A DNA stretch of 64,000 nt from Paraglaciecola marina (GCF_004360155.1 NZ_SAIS01000004.1:186001-250000); one strand, 5' to 3'; shown: positions 16,886 to 27,428, counted from the stretch's first letter. Program-made: numbers and translations. The notes: a model not told the origin generated them from the letters alone.

Positions 16886-17800
16886 GTGCGAATGAATCAA
16901 TTTGAAGATATGCAGACCTTTGTGCGTATTGTCGAGGCAGGCAGTATTACCAAAGCCGCAGAGCAACTAGATATAGTGAAATCAGCGGTGAGCCGCAAGT
17001 TAACCGAGTTAGAAAAGCGTCTAGGTGTTACTTTGTTAACCCGCACAACTCGCTCGCAAACCTTGACTGACTCAGGCCGCAGTTACTACCAAGAATGTAT
17101 TCGTATCATAGAAGACTTAGCCGAAGTTGAATCAAGCATAAAAGATGAGCATTGTTCATTCGCAGGTAAAATTAGACTTTCAGTACCCTTTTCCTTCGGG
17201 CTTAAACACCTAGCCCCAGCTCTACGCCAATTTAACGATGCGCACCCCAATATATTTTTTGATGTGGATTTTAACGATCGAAAAGTGGATTTAATAGAGG
17301 ATGGGTACGATTTGGCCATCAGAATTTCTAATTTGGCTGACTCTAGCCTAATAGCCAGAAAGATAACCTCTATGACCCCTGTTTTATGCGCTAGCCCCGC
17401 TTATTTAAAAAGGTATGGTGAACCTAAAGTCCCTAGCGATTTAAATAATGGACATGTTCGCTTAAGGTACAACCTGATCCCCGATGCTTGGCGGTTTACT
17501 TCAGTTGATGGTGCAGAAGTGACAATCAAAATCCCTGTTACAGTGAGCTCAAATAATGGCAGCTACTTATGTGAAGAAGCCATTGCCGGCAGAGGCTTAC
17601 TGTTAGGACCAGACTTTATTTGTTATCAAGCCATAAGCGCCGGGCAACTAATACCGCTATTTCGTGAGCAACTAAAAGGTAAGGCTGTTAATGCCTATGC
17701 AGTTTATCCTAAGACTCGGCATCTATCGCAAAGGGTCAGGGGACTTATCGATTTCCTAGCTAAGTACTATGGAGACACTCCTTATTGGCGAGTTAATTAA
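16886..17800 (+). CDS. LysR-family regulator, divergent from azoR
   Basis: A 304-residue LysR protein: VRIVEAGSITKAAEQLDIVKSAVSRKLTELEKRLGVTLLTRTTRS is the DNA-binding helix-turn-helix, and the effector domain runs from about 90 to 295. The start is uncertain: GTG at 16886 has AGGA four bases upstream, ATG at 16892 has it ten bases upstream. It is divergent from azoR, and the intervening dyad at 16818 is a plausible shared operator. The likely job is repression or activation of azoR and pirin in response to a quinone or electrophile. Confidence 0.85.
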   Translation: MRMNQFEDMQTFVRIVEAGSITKAAEQLDIVKSAVSRKLTELEKRLGVTLLTRTTRSQTLTDSGRSYYQECIRIIEDLAEVESSIKDEHCSFAGKIRLSVPFSFGLKHLAPALRQFNDAHPNIFFDVDFNDRKVDLIEDGYDLAIRISNLADSSLIARKITSMTPVLCASPAYLKRYGEPKVPSDLNNGHVRLRYNLIPDAWRFTSVDGAEVTIKIPVTVSSNNGSYLCEEAIAGRGLLLGPDFICYQAISAGQLIPLFREQLKGKAVNAYAVYPKTRHLSQRVRGLIDFLAKYYGDTPYWRVN

Positions 17801-17946
17801 TTACTCTCGGAGTACTTTTTGTCGCCCATCCAATACTTGACCAAACGGTTCAGTTTATCTAATCTCACGTGCTTAATGGCTCACGCAGTTGTTAAGAATT
17901 TTAGCTACAACACAAAAAATAAACATAATATTTAAGAGAGATGAAC

Positions 17947-20691
17947 ATGTTAAAAGCTATACCAACTTGCTTGGCTTTGGCTATTTCGCCTTTAGCTTAC
18001 GCTGACGATATAATTGCAGAGCAAAATTTTAATGGCCTATCTTCAGATGGCACATACACCACAGAAGCCGTAACCGATGGTACCGCTTTAAGTAACACTG
18101 GCGCATTTAATATTGGAGGTGATGACCTAGATTTTCAAACCTATTGGTTTGACAGCCGCAGTGTAGGCGATGGTCCAATTGATACCTCTGAAGGTTCAGA
18201 CGGTAGTGATTTTATCGGTGTGAATAGTTATAACGCCACTAATTCACCCGATGTAAGTGCAGCAGGTGTGCCTATAGCAGATGGGATAGAGCATAACTTT
18301 GAATTTAATGACACAGATGGCCGCTTAGATGTTGTTTTCGAAGAAGTAGATGTAAGCGGTTACGAAAACCGTCAGCTTACAATTAACTATTGGATAAATG
18401 AAGACACCTTCGAAAGCGATGACTTTTTTACAGTATCTATCTCAGATGGCACATCTAATATAGAGCTTTACTCTGTTAGTGAAACGGTTTTACAAAACTT
18501 ATCTAATGGAGACGCTGGTGTAGCCTCTGAATGGCAAACATTAACCGTCGATTTGGATGATCTTATCTCTACCAACAGCTTAGGTGAGACCTTAACTCTA
18601 ACGGTAAGTGCAGACATCAACTCTGGTAATGAAAACATCTTTTTTGACGATGTCCTATTTTCAGCTTTAAGTTCTGAAGAAGAGGAAGATGAAGAAGAAA
18701 TCGAAGAGCCAATTGAAATAGGCGCATGTTTTGCCACTGACTCTGAAGGCTTAGCGTATATCAGCGCGGTTCAAGGTTCTGATACGGCTTCTCCATTGGA
18801 TGGCTCAGAAGTTATAGTAGAAGGTGTTGTGACAGGTCTTCGTGACAATGGATTCTTCATGCAAGAAGAAGTCTCAGATGAAGACCAAGATAGCAGTACA
18901 TCTGAAGGAGTTTTTGTTTATTACACTGATACTTTACCGACTGTTAATCACACTGTGCGAATATTAGGAACAGTAGACGAATATTACGACCTTACCCAAG
19001 TAACAAGTGTTACTAGTTTATTAGATTGTGGCGAAACCACTGCATCTATTACCACAGCTAATGTGTCCTTTCCAATGGCTGAAACAGACGACTTAGAGCA
19101 TTACGAAGGCATGATGGTAAGTGTAAGCGACCTCACTGTTTTCGATACTGATACCCTATGGCAATATGGTGAGCTTGGATTGAGCAATGAGCTTAAACGC
19201 CAACCAACTGATCTTAATGCTCCACTTACGGCTGAGTACGAACAACAAATTATAGATAACGCTGCCAACATTATTTATGTTGAAGATGATAACTCCAACA
19301 GTTACCCAGATACATTAAGCTTTTTCAGTGACTTTAGTTATACCAATGCCATTGGTGTAGGTGATACTGTCACAGCAACTGGACCACTAAACTACTCATT
19401 CAGTAAATACCGTATAAATGCCACAGCAGCAGACTTCACAGTGTTAAGCGCCCGTGAAGCATCTCCTAGCATTGATGAAGGTGACGTAAAAATTGCAACT
19501 TTCAATGTACTGAATTACTTCAATGGTGACGACGACGGTAACGGTGGTGTGACATTTGATTATGACGCTAACCGCGGTGCCGAGAGCGAAGAAGAGTTTG
19601 AGCTACAAGAAGGACGAATCGTAGAAGCAATTGTTGCAATGGATGCGGACGTTATCGGCCTAATGGAAATTGAAAACGATGGGTTTGGTGACGATAGCGC
19701 AATTCAATCCTTGGTTGATGCGGTTAACGCCGAACAGTCAGATGATAATGCCTATAGCTTCATCACCACTGCTGACGATAGCTTAATTGGTACAGATGCC
19801 ATTGCAGTAGGCTTAATTTACCGTGCATCTGTTGTTACGCCATCAAGCGAAGCAATTAAAATTGATATGCCATCACAGTTGTTATCTGATGACACTAGTT
19901 ATGCACAAATGCGCGTATCTTTATTACAAAGTTTCACCCATGACGAAAGCGGTGAGTCATTTGCAGTAGTGGTTAACCACTTTAAGTCTAAAGGGTCAGG
20001 ATGTTATGAAGATTCTGTAGAAACAACAGATATTGACAGCATTCAAGGTAGTTGTAATGCGCTACGTGTATCAGCAGCCGTGACTTTAGGTGATGCCCTA
20101 GAAGCCGCTGATTTACCAGACAGAGTGATGATTTTAGGTGATTTGAATGCATACTCAGCTGAAGATCCTCTTGCCGTACTAACTGATTACGATCCAGCAG
20201 AGCGTGGATACACTATCACCACAGCAGCTCGTACAGAGTTAGATGAAGGTGCTTCGGTAGACGTTACCACAACCTATGGTTATGAAAACGTAGCTGAAAC
20301 CTTTGACGCCGATGGCTTCTCTTATTGGTATTATGATTCTATGCAAGTGGGCAGTTTAGACCACATTTTAGCTAGTAGTGCATTTATGGATGACATTGTT
20401 GATGCCACACACTGGAACATTAACTCAGTTGAAGTTTACCAACTGCAATACGACCAAGCTCTAAGCTACTACAGTGTTGAAGATGGTTATGCCTTTACTG
20501 ACCTTGGCCCATATAGAAGCTCAGACCACGACCCTTTCATCGTATCTGTAAGCTTTGCCGCTGACGAGCCAGAAGAGGAACCTGAGGACGATGACACCTC
20601 ATCTAACAATGGTTCAGGTGGTTCAACTGGCCTAGGGTTCTTATTACTAGGCTTAGCCGCCTTGTTTCTTCGTAGAAAAGTAACTCGTTAA
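17947..20691 (+). CDS. ExeM/NucH-type secreted DNase with GlyGly-CTERM tail
   Basis: About 914 residues; I choose the ATG at 17947 because AAGAGAG abuts the ATG at 17941. A signal peptide ends at AYA. An N-terminal beta-rich domain is followed by an acidic linker (EEEEDEEE, about 240), an OB-fold-like domain (about 270-370), and an endonuclease/exonuclease/phosphatase domain (about 510-875) with IATFNVLNYF, VIGLMEIEN, VVNHFKSKGSG, ILGDLNAYS and SSDHDPF. The last 25 residues (GSGGSTGLGFLLLGLAALFLRRK) are a GlyGly-CTERM sorting signal read by rhombosortase and type II secretion. It should degrade extracellular DNA. Confidence 0.88.
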   Translation: MLKAIPTCLALAISPLAYADDIIAEQNFNGLSSDGTYTTEAVTDGTALSNTGAFNIGGDDLDFQTYWFDSRSVGDGPIDTSEGSDGSDFIGVNSYNATNSPDVSAAGVPIADGIEHNFEFNDTDGRLDVVFEEVDVSGYENRQLTINYWINEDTFESDDFFTVSISDGTSNIELYSVSETVLQNLSNGDAGVASEWQTLTVDLDDLISTNSLGETLTLTVSADINSGNENIFFDDVLFSALSSEEEEDEEEIEEPIEIGACFATDSEGLAYISAVQGSDTASPLDGSEVIVEGVVTGLRDNGFFMQEEVSDEDQDSSTSEGVFVYYTDTLPTVNHTVRILGTVDEYYDLTQVTSVTSLLDCGETTASITTANVSFPMAETDDLEHYEGMMVSVSDLTVFDTDTLWQYGELGLSNELKRQPTDLNAPLTAEYEQQIIDNAANIIYVEDDNSNSYPDTLSFFSDFSYTNAIGVGDTVTATGPLNYSFSKYRINATAADFTVLSAREASPSIDEGDVKIATFNVLNYFNGDDDGNGGVTFDYDANRGAESEEEFELQEGRIVEAIVAMDADVIGLMEIENDGFGDDSAIQSLVDAVNAEQSDDNAYSFITTADDSLIGTDAIAVGLIYRASVVTPSSEAIKIDMPSQLLSDDTSYAQMRVSLLQSFTHDESGESFAVVVNHFKSKGSGCYEDSVETTDIDSIQGSCNALRVSAAVTLGDALEAADLPDRVMILGDLNAYSAEDPLAVLTDYDPAERGYTITTAARTELDEGASVDVTTTYGYENVAETFDADGFSYWYYDSMQVGSLDHILASSAFMDDIVDATHWNINSVEVYQLQYDQALSYYSVEDGYAFTDLGPYRSSDHDPFIVSVSFAADEPEEEPEDDDTSSNNGSGGSTGLGFLLLGLAALFLRRKVTR

Positions 20692-20715
20692 CATGACATG
20701 ATGTGAATCATGTTT

Positions 20716-20757
20716 AAAAAAGCCACATCAATCAAATTGACTGATGTGGCTTTTTTT
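20716..20757 (+). terminator. Intrinsic terminator after the ExeM-type nuclease gene
   Basis: Arms AGCCACATCA and TGATGTGGCT form a ten-base stem with an A-run on the left and TTTTTTT on the right. It lies 30 bases after the nuclease stop codon. Confidence 0.85.
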
Positions 20758-20849
20758 CACCTGATGATTATATGAATTGTCGCTAATTAGACATTCGAAC
20801 TGAACCCGACATGTTAGTTTAATGTTAGTATTTTTACGGACAGTTCATT

Positions 20850-21167
20850 ATGACTACACGCACACAACCCCCATTCACAAACTTTGCTGAGTTTTATCCT
20901 TATTACTTGTCAGAGCATAAAAACAACACTTGTCGACGCTTACACTTTGTTGGTTCAGCATTAATTTTAATATTAGTTGCTTACACTTTAGTAACTGCTC
21001 AGTGGTCACTGTTATGGTTTTTACCCGCTTTAGGTTATGGCTTTGCTTGGGCTGGACATTTCTTTTTTGAACACAACAAACCCGCAACGTTTAAACATCC
21101 TTTTTACAGCCTATTAGGTGATTGGGTCATGTTCAGAGATATATTATTTGGAAAAATTCCGTTTTAA
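20850..21167 (+). CDS. Mpo1-like / DUF962 membrane protein
   Basis: A 105-residue membrane protein. FAEFYPYYLSEHKNNTCRRLHFVGS and FAWAGHFFFEHNKPATFKHPFYSLLGDWVM are the DUF962/Mpo1 signature, with conserved histidines on the membrane face and two hydrophobic helices (about 33-65). Yeast Mpo1 is an iron-dependent dioxygenase that alpha-oxidises fatty acids; the same chemistry here is inference. The gene stands alone between two terminated units. Confidence 0.85.
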   Translation: MTTRTQPPFTNFAEFYPYYLSEHKNNTCRRLHFVGSALILILVAYTLVTAQWSLLWFLPALGYGFAWAGHFFFEHNKPATFKHPFYSLLGDWVMFRDILFGKIPF

Positions 21168-21391
21168 GGTATTTTGAGATTAGCCATTTCTTTAGTTAGC
21201 CCTTCTATAAAACCAAATAATCCCTCAAAAAACCTGTGTTTTTTTAAAGTCAATATGGTTTGACTAAAAAAAGTACAAATATCTTTGATTTGGAGCCTTT
21301 TCAAGCTCACAAAAAAACCGTAAACTTGCGCCCCTTTTTGACATGACGAACATTTTTTGCACGATTTAAATAAAGGCAAACAACTCCTTAT

Positions 21392-22408
21392 ATGATGCAG
21401 ATAGGTCCGCATAAGTTAGAAAACAATTTAATGCTCGCGCCAATGGCTGGAGTAACTGATCGCCCGTTTAGACAATTATGTAAACGTTTAGGTGCGGGCC
21501 TAGTGGTATCAGAAATGCTTTCTTCTAATCCTAAGGTTTGGAACACAGATAAGTCCAAACAACGTATGGACCATGAAGGTGAAGAAGGCTTACGTTCTGT
21601 GCAAATTGCCGGGTCTGATCCCGTGCTAATGGCACAAGCGGCACAATTTAATGTTAAAAACGGGGCACAAATTGTTGATATCAACATGGGATGTCCCGCT
21701 AAAAAAGTAAATAAAAAGTTAGCCGGTTCAGCTTTATTGCAAGACCCAGCTCTGGTTGAAAAAATCATTCAGGCGGTGGTTGCAGCAGTAAATGTTCCGG
21801 TTACTTTAAAAATACGCACAGGTTGGAATGTCGAAAATCGCAATGGCTTGTTAATAGCTAAAATTGCACAGGACAACGGCATTCAATCATTAGCGGTGCA
21901 TGGTCGCACCCGAGCCTGTATGTACAAAGGCGATGCAGAATACGACACCATTAAGGCTATTAAACAAGCTGTGTCGATACCTGTTGTCGCCAATGGTGAT
22001 ATTACAGATGCCCTTAAAGCTAAGTATGTTCTGGAATACACCGAAGCAGATGCTGTAATGATTGGTCGAGGCGCCCAAGGTCACCCCTGGATTTTTCGAG
22101 AAATCTTACATTACCTGCAAACAGGTCAAGTACTGGCTGCCCCCAGCATTGAAGAAGTGAGTAGCGTATTGCTAGAACACGTCGCCAATGTTCATCAATT
22201 TTATGGTGATTTTATGGGATGCAGAATCGCTCGCAAACATGTGGGCTGGTATTTGGCAGAAAAAGATCAGCAACGGCTGTTCCGTGCAAAGTTTAATGTT
22301 ATCGAAGATGCAAGGCAGCAACTCGATGAATTGGCGGTGTACTTTGATAGATTGGCAGATGAACAAGCAACTACGTCCTCGGACGCGCTTGCTTCAACTG
22401 CTGTATGA
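21392..22408 (+). CDS. dusB: tRNA-dihydrouridine synthase B
   Basis: A 338-residue FMN enzyme that reduces uridine to dihydrouridine in tRNA D-loops. It shows MLAPMAGVTDRPFRQLCKRLGA, the catalytic cysteine in DINMGCPAKKV, GRTRACMYKGDAEYDTI, and MIGRGAQGHPWIF. Two ATGs (21392, 21395) can serve as start. It precedes fis by 31 bases, the dusB-fis operon seen across Gammaproteobacteria, where it is driven by the growth-rate-controlled fis promoter. A good -35 (TTGACA at 21338) lies upstream, but the -10 is weak. Confidence 0.95.
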   Translation: MMQIGPHKLENNLMLAPMAGVTDRPFRQLCKRLGAGLVVSEMLSSNPKVWNTDKSKQRMDHEGEEGLRSVQIAGSDPVLMAQAAQFNVKNGAQIVDINMGCPAKKVNKKLAGSALLQDPALVEKIIQAVVAAVNVPVTLKIRTGWNVENRNGLLIAKIAQDNGIQSLAVHGRTRACMYKGDAEYDTIKAIKQAVSIPVVANGDITDALKAKYVLEYTEADAVMIGRGAQGHPWIFREILHYLQTGQVLAAPSIEEVSSVLLEHVANVHQFYGDFMGCRIARKHVGWYLAEKDQQRLFRAKFNVIEDARQQLDELAVYFDRLADEQATTSSDALASTAV

Positions 22409-22439
22409 TAACGACTAACTTAAAGAGCAAGATTTCTAT

Positions 22440-22733
22440 ATGTTCGAACAAAATGTAACTTCTCCTTTTACCACTACGGTAACGACTCCTTCGCAAACTC
22501 AGGCTCAAAAACCTTTGCGTGATTCTGTAAAACAAGCTGTGAACAAATATCTTAAGCAACTTGATAACACTAACATCGAAAACTTATACGAGTTAGTTAT
22601 GGCTGAAGTAGAAGCGCCAATGCTAGAAGAAATCATGACCTTCACACGCGGTAACCAAACCCGTGCGTCAATCATGTTAGGTATCAACCGTGGTACACTA
22701 CGCAAGAAATTAAAACAGTACGGCATGAACTAA
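22440..22733 (+). CDS. fis: DNA-binding protein Fis
   Basis: A 97-residue nucleoid protein. The N-terminal beta-hairpin arm is followed by helices and the C-terminal helix-turn-helix [25 protein letters not shown], practically the Escherichia coli sequence. It bends DNA, stimulates rRNA promoters and helps recombinases. It follows dusB in the usual order. A strong terminator lies 18 bases after its stop. Confidence 0.97.
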   Translation: MFEQNVTSPFTTTVTTPSQTQAQKPLRDSVKQAVNKYLKQLDNTNIENLYELVMAEVEAPMLEEIMTFTRGNQTRASIMLGINRGTLRKKLKQYGMN

Positions 22734-22750
22734 GTCAGTCTGTATATAAA

Positions 22751-22776
22751 AGAGCACCTCATGGTGCTCTTTTTGT
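22751..22776 (+). terminator. Intrinsic terminator after fis
   Basis: The stem AGAGCACC/GGTGCTCT with loop TCAT is followed by TTTTTG. It ends the dusB-fis unit before purH. Confidence 0.9.
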
Positions 22777-22850
22777 TTGTAAAGACTATGACCAAATAGT
22801 CAAGTAAACCCTATCTTCGTATTTTGGCTTTAATTAATAGTGGAACCAGC

Positions 22851-24461
22851 ATGCAAAACGATTCACCAGTAACACCCATCCGTAGAGCACTTCTCAGCGT
22901 ATCTGATAAAACAGGTTTATTAGAGTTTGCCCAATTTTTAGCGAGCCAAGGGGTAGAGTTGCTATCTACTGGGGGTACCGCAAAGTTACTTAGCGACAAC
23001 GGATTAACAGTTATTGAAGCCTCTGATTATACAGGCCACCCTGAAATCATGGACGGCCGCGTGAAAACCTTACACCCTAAGATTCACGGTGGAATTTTAG
23101 CTCGTCGTGGTCAAGACGAACAGGTCATGGCAGATAACAATATTCAGCCAATCGATTTGGTGGTAGTAAACTTGTATCCGTTCGCAGCAACGGTTGCTAA
23201 CGACGATTGTAGCTTAGAAGATGCTATTGAAAACATCGATATCGGCGGACCGACTATGGTGCGCGCCGCAGCTAAAAATAATAAAGATGTGACGATTGTT
23301 GTAAACGCTAAAGATTACGCACGCGTAACAAAAGAAATGCAAGCCAACAGCAATGCCGTTACCCAAGCCACACGTTTTGATTTAGCCATAGCTGCCTTTG
23401 AGCATACTGCTGAATACGACGGCATGATAGCTAACTACTTTGGCACCATGATTGAAGAAAACGAATGTGAAACAGGTTGTTGCGAGCCTGAGTACAGCCA
23501 GTTCCCACGTACTTACAATATGCAATTCACTAAGAAGCAAGATTTGCGTTACGGTGAAAACAGCCATCAAGAAGCAGCGTTCTATGTTGAAAACAACATT
23601 CAAGAAGCCTCGGTTGCGACTGCGACTCAGCTACAAGGTAAAGCGTTATCTTTCAACAATATCGCCGATACCGACGCAGCCTTAGAATGCGTTAAAGAAT
23701 TCGATGTACCTGCTTGTGTTATCGTTAAACACGCCAACCCTTGTGGTGTAGCTTTAGGCGACGACATATTAGCCGCTTACGAACGAGCCTTTAAGACAGA
23801 CCCAACCTCAGCCTTTGGCGGCATTATTGCCTTTAACCGCGAGTTAGATGCAGCAACCGCCCAAGCAATTGTTGACCGTCAGTTTGTTGAAGTGATTATC
23901 GCACCAACGGTTAGTGATACAGCTGTTGAAGTGGTCGCAGCTAAGAAAAACGTGCGTCTACTAGCATGTGGTGATTGGCAAGGACAATTAACCGAAGGCC
24001 ATGACTTTAAACGTGTTAACGGTGGTTTATTAGTTCAAGACCGTGACTTTGGCATGGTTGAACAAGAAGACTTAGAAGTTGTCACTAAAGTAAAACCTAC
24101 TGAGCAACAGCTTAAAGACCTAATGTTCACTTGGAAAGTCGCCAAATACGTTAAATCTAACGCCATAGTTTACTGCAATGACAGCATGACAATCGGTGTA
24201 GGTGCAGGCCAAATGAGCCGTGTTTACTCAGCCAAAATTGCCGGTATCAAAGCTTCTGACGAAGGGTTACAAGTTGAAGGGTCGGTTATGGCATCTGATG
24301 CATTCTTCCCGTTCCGAGATGGTATTGATGCCGCTGCAGCAGCGGGTATTAGCGCGATCATTCAACCCGGTGGCTCAATGCGTGACCAAGAAGTAATTGA
24401 TGCCGCAGACGAACATGGCATTGCTATGGTCTTCACTGGTATGCGTCACTTTAAGCATTAA
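22851..24461 (+). CDS. purH: Bifunctional AICAR transformylase / IMP cyclohydrolase
   Basis: A 536-residue enzyme for the last two steps of IMP synthesis. The N-terminal MGS-like cyclohydrolase domain (about 1-200) starts [20 protein letters not shown]. The C-terminal transformylase domain contains [24 protein letters not shown] and [15 protein letters not shown] and ends MRHFKH. I use ATG at 22851 with GGA upstream rather than the TTG at 22824. purD follows 11 bases after the stop, so they form an operon; the terminator after fis separates it from the upstream unit. Confidence 0.97.
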   Translation: MQNDSPVTPIRRALLSVSDKTGLLEFAQFLASQGVELLSTGGTAKLLSDNGLTVIEASDYTGHPEIMDGRVKTLHPKIHGGILARRGQDEQVMADNNIQPIDLVVVNLYPFAATVANDDCSLEDAIENIDIGGPTMVRAAAKNNKDVTIVVNAKDYARVTKEMQANSNAVTQATRFDLAIAAFEHTAEYDGMIANYFGTMIEENECETGCCEPEYSQFPRTYNMQFTKKQDLRYGENSHQEAAFYVENNIQEASVATATQLQGKALSFNNIADTDAALECVKEFDVPACVIVKHANPCGVALGDDILAAYERAFKTDPTSAFGGIIAFNRELDAATAQAIVDRQFVEVIIAPTVSDTAVEVVAAKKNVRLLACGDWQGQLTEGHDFKRVNGGLLVQDRDFGMVEQEDLEVVTKVKPTEQQLKDLMFTWKVAKYVKSNAIVYCNDSMTIGVGAGQMSRVYSAKIAGIKASDEGLQVEGSVMASDAFFPFRDGIDAAAAAGISAIIQPGGSMRDQEVIDAADEHGIAMVFTGMRHFKH

Positions 24462-24472
24462 AGGCTATTTTG

Positions 24473-25756
24473 ATGAAAGTATTGATTATTGGCGGCGGCG
24501 GTCGCGAACATGCTCTAGCTTGGAAAGTAGCGCAATCTAGCAAAGTTACTCAAGTATTTTTAGCACCAGGTAATGCTGGAACGGCCCTTGAAGATAAATT
24601 AGTCAATGTTGATGTAGGGGCCGAAGATGTGCCTGCATTGCTAGCATTTGCTCAAGAAAACCACATGGACTTAACCATAGTTGGCCCAGAAGTACCTTTA
24701 GTATTAGGCGTGGTTGATGCGTTTCAGGCTGGAGGTTTAGCCATCTTTGGTCCTTCTCAAGCCGCTGCACAACTTGAAGGCTCTAAAGCCTTCACTAAAG
24801 ACTTTTTAGAACGTCATAAGATACCCACTGGCGACTACCAAAATTTTACTGAAATAGACCCAGCTATTGCTTATGTGCAGCAAAAAGGCGCACCTATTGT
24901 TATTAAAGCTGATGGTTTAGCAGCGGGTAAAGGCGTAATAGTCGCGATGACACTAGATGAAGCTGAAGATGCGATTCGCGATATGTTAGCGGGTAACGTA
25001 TTTGGTGAAGCTGGTAGCCGTGTAGTCATCGAAGAGTTTTTAGATGGTGAAGAAGCTAGCTTTATCGTTATGGTTGACGGTAAAAACGTTTTACCTTTTG
25101 CCACTAGCCAAGATCACAAACGTGTCGGTAATGGCGACTCTGGTCCAAACACAGGCGGCATGGGAGCTTATTCTCCAGCACCCGTTGTGACTCCAGAGAT
25201 TCATAAACGTGTAATGGAAGAAGTCATTTATCCTACCGTGAATGGTATGGCAGCAGAGGGAAATACCTATGTTGGCTTCTTATACGCTGGCCTGATGATT
25301 ATGGCTGACGGTACACCTAAAGTCATTGAATACAATTGCCGCTTTGGTGATCCTGAAACTCAACCTATCATGTTGCGTTTACAATCTGATTTGGTCGAAT
25401 TGGTTGAAGCAGCCCTTGATGGCAAACTTGACCAGATTCGAGCCGCTTTTGACCCCAGAGCATCGGTAGGTGTGGTACTTGCCGCAGGTGGTTACCCAGG
25501 CAGTTACAACAAAGGCGATGTGATATCTGGCCTAGAGCTAGGTAATAACGAAGCTAAGGTGTTCCATGCTGGCACTAAAAACATTGACGGCAAGGTCACA
25601 ACTAATGGTGGCCGTGTACTTTGTGCTACCGCTTTAGGGAATACAGTGACCGAAGCGCAACAAAACGCTTATGAACTAGTAAAAACCATTAGCTGGGATG
25701 GCATGTTTTATCGTGATGATATTGCGTACCGTGCTATTGCCCGAGAGCAAAGTTAA
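24473..25756 (+). CDS. purD: Phosphoribosylamine-glycine ligase
   Basis: A 427-residue ATP-grasp enzyme that joins glycine to phosphoribosylamine, the second step of purine synthesis. It shows VLIIGGGGREHALAWK at the start, GSKAFTKDFLERHKIPTG, GDSGPNTGGMGAYSPAP, and YNCRFGDPETQ. ATG at 24473 is the start (a TTG lies just before). It is co-transcribed with purH and ends in a strong terminator. Confidence 0.97.
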   Translation: MKVLIIGGGGREHALAWKVAQSSKVTQVFLAPGNAGTALEDKLVNVDVGAEDVPALLAFAQENHMDLTIVGPEVPLVLGVVDAFQAGGLAIFGPSQAAAQLEGSKAFTKDFLERHKIPTGDYQNFTEIDPAIAYVQQKGAPIVIKADGLAAGKGVIVAMTLDEAEDAIRDMLAGNVFGEAGSRVVIEEFLDGEEASFIVMVDGKNVLPFATSQDHKRVGNGDSGPNTGGMGAYSPAPVVTPEIHKRVMEEVIYPTVNGMAAEGNTYVGFLYAGLMIMADGTPKVIEYNCRFGDPETQPIMLRLQSDLVELVEAALDGKLDQIRAAFDPRASVGVVLAAGGYPGSYNKGDVISGLELGNNEAKVFHAGTKNIDGKVTTNGGRVLCATALGNTVTEAQQNAYELVKTISWDGMFYRDDIAYRAIAREQS

Positions 25757-25780
25757 GTACCAGTGAGTAAATTCATTATA

Positions 25781-25808
25781 AACAAAAAGCGCTTCGGCGC
25801 TTTTTGTT
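25781..25808 (+). terminator. Intrinsic terminator after purHD
   Basis: Twelve-base arms (AACAAAAAGCGC and GCGCTTTTTGTT) close a TTCG tetraloop, with a T-run inside the right arm. The symmetric sequence could also stop transcripts from the other strand. Confidence 0.92.
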
Positions 25809-26027
25809 TATCTACCCAACAAGTAAAACATTTATTCTTAGCTAAATAAGTTACCTTGTATCATAAAATAGTTACCCCCTTATTTGACTCTTTACCTACT
25901 GTATTTGTTGAGTTTTTAATTAAAGAACGTATATTTCCTGATTAGTAAATAGGTAAACTTGTAATACTGTTTTTACCACTTCAAAATCACTATAAAGAAT
26001 TATTGTTTTCTAACCACTAGGCGGATC

Positions 26028-27428
26028 ATGCTCCAAAAAACACGTCAGACGTTAATGCTAATATGCTTAGCATTAGGCGTATCAAGTACATCTTTCGCCG
26101 CTATACCTATTGGTTATTATGATTCAGTCAACACGGAATCAGCACAAACCTTAAGAGGCTCTTTGCATCAGATAATTAATGATCACCAAAGGTTTCCGTA
26201 CACATCTAGTGCCACTGATACTTGGGACATACTCGAACAAGCAGATGAAAACCCTGATGACAAGGCGCAAATCATTAGTATTTATACCAACAGAACCTAC
26301 CCAAAAGCCGGTGGAGGCAATAGCCATTACAACCGCGAACATGCTTGGCCAAAATCCTATGGATTTCCTGATAACAGCTCTGGTAATTATCCATATACGG
26401 ATGCTCACCACCTATTTTTGGCAGACAGCGGTTACAACTCTAGTCGTAATAATAAACCCTATGCCGAATGTGACTCTGGGTGTGCTGAAAAAGTCACCAC
26501 AGCAAACCATAACCGAGGGGGTGATGACAGTGAATCTAATTGGACTATCGGCTCAGGTTTTACAGGAAGTTGGGAAACATGGAGCGAACGTAAAGGTGAC
26601 ACCGCTCGCGCTCTTATGTACTTAGCCGTCAGGTACGAGGGCGGCACACATTCAGTAACAGGCAAACCCGAGCCCGATCTTAGATTAACCGATAACCGCA
26701 CCTTAATTGGCCAGTCGAATACTGGGGATAATCTATCCATCGCCTACATGGGACTAAGAAGCACCTTAATTCAATGGCACAAAGACGATCCAGTCGATGA
26801 CTTTGAACGCCGCCACAACGATACTGTTTATTCCTATCAAGGCAATCGCAATCCCTTTATCGACCACCCTGAATATGTCATATGTGTATTCGAAAACAAT
26901 TGTTCTGGAACGAACTCGGCTCTTGATATCACAGCAACAAGTCCAAGCAATGTATGGATAAATGAACTTCATTATGACAATAGCGGCACAGACCAAAATG
27001 AATTTGTTGAGATTGCAGGTACTGCCAATAGCAACCTAGATGGCTGGATATTAGTGGCCTACAACGGCAACAATGGCAAGCCTTACAAGACCACTCTTTT
27101 GTCTGGCACCATCAGCAATCAACAAAACGGATTTGGCACTTTGTCATTCAATATAAGTGGCTTACAAAATGGTTCAGCAGACGGCTTAGCTTTAATCAAT
27201 GGCAAAGGTAGCGTGATTCAATTCTTAAGTTACGAAGGTACCTTAACCGCCACCAGTGGTGAAGCGAATGGATTAACTTCAATAGATATTAATGTCAGTG
27301 AAACTAGTTCAACTCGTTTAGGATACTCTCTGCAGTTGTCTGGAACAGGGCAAAACTATAATGACTTCATTTGGAAATCCGCCGTAACAAGTACAGCTGG
27401 TTCGTTAAATAACGGCCAGTCTTTCTAA
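26028..27428 (+). CDS. Secreted endonuclease I (EndA) with C-terminal lamin-tail-like domain
   Basis: A 466-residue exported nuclease with a signal peptide ending SFA. The EndA core (about 30-280) shows NREHAWPKSYGF and TDAHHLFLAD, the metal and catalytic region, then SERKGDTARALMYLAVRYEGG. Residues about 310-460 begin WINELHYDNSGTDQNEFVEIAG, the signature of a lamin-tail-like domain often attached to secreted bacterial nucleases. It should cut extracellular DNA and RNA, like the ExeM-type enzyme 6 kb upstream. No sorting tail is visible. Confidence 0.88.
   Translation: MLQKTRQTLMLICLALGVSSTSFAAIPIGYYDSVNTESAQTLRGSLHQIINDHQRFPYTSSATDTWDILEQADENPDDKAQIISIYTNRTYPKAGGGNSHYNREHAWPKSYGFPDNSSGNYPYTDAHHLFLADSGYNSSRNNKPYAECDSGCAEKVTTANHNRGGDDSESNWTIGSGFTGSWETWSERKGDTARALMYLAVRYEGGTHSVTGKPEPDLRLTDNRTLIGQSNTGDNLSIAYMGLRSTLIQWHKDDPVDDFERRHNDTVYSYQGNRNPFIDHPEYVICVFENNCSGTNSALDITATSPSNVWINELHYDNSGTDQNEFVEIAGTANSNLDGWILVAYNGNNGKPYKTTLLSGTISNQQNGFGTLSFNISGLQNGSADGLALINGKGSVIQFLSYEGTLTATSGEANGLTSIDINVSETSSTRLGYSLQLSGTGQNYNDFIWKSAVTSTAGSLNNGQSF

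Noticed and set aside
21338-21366. Possible dusB-fis promoter with TTGACA
   Set aside because: The -35 is perfect but the best -10 at 17 bases (ACGATT) is poor, so no promoter feature was called.
26179-26625. 148-codon plus-strand ORF inside the EndA gene
   Set aside because: A frame shadow with no ribosome binding site; the EndA frame carries the conserved motifs.
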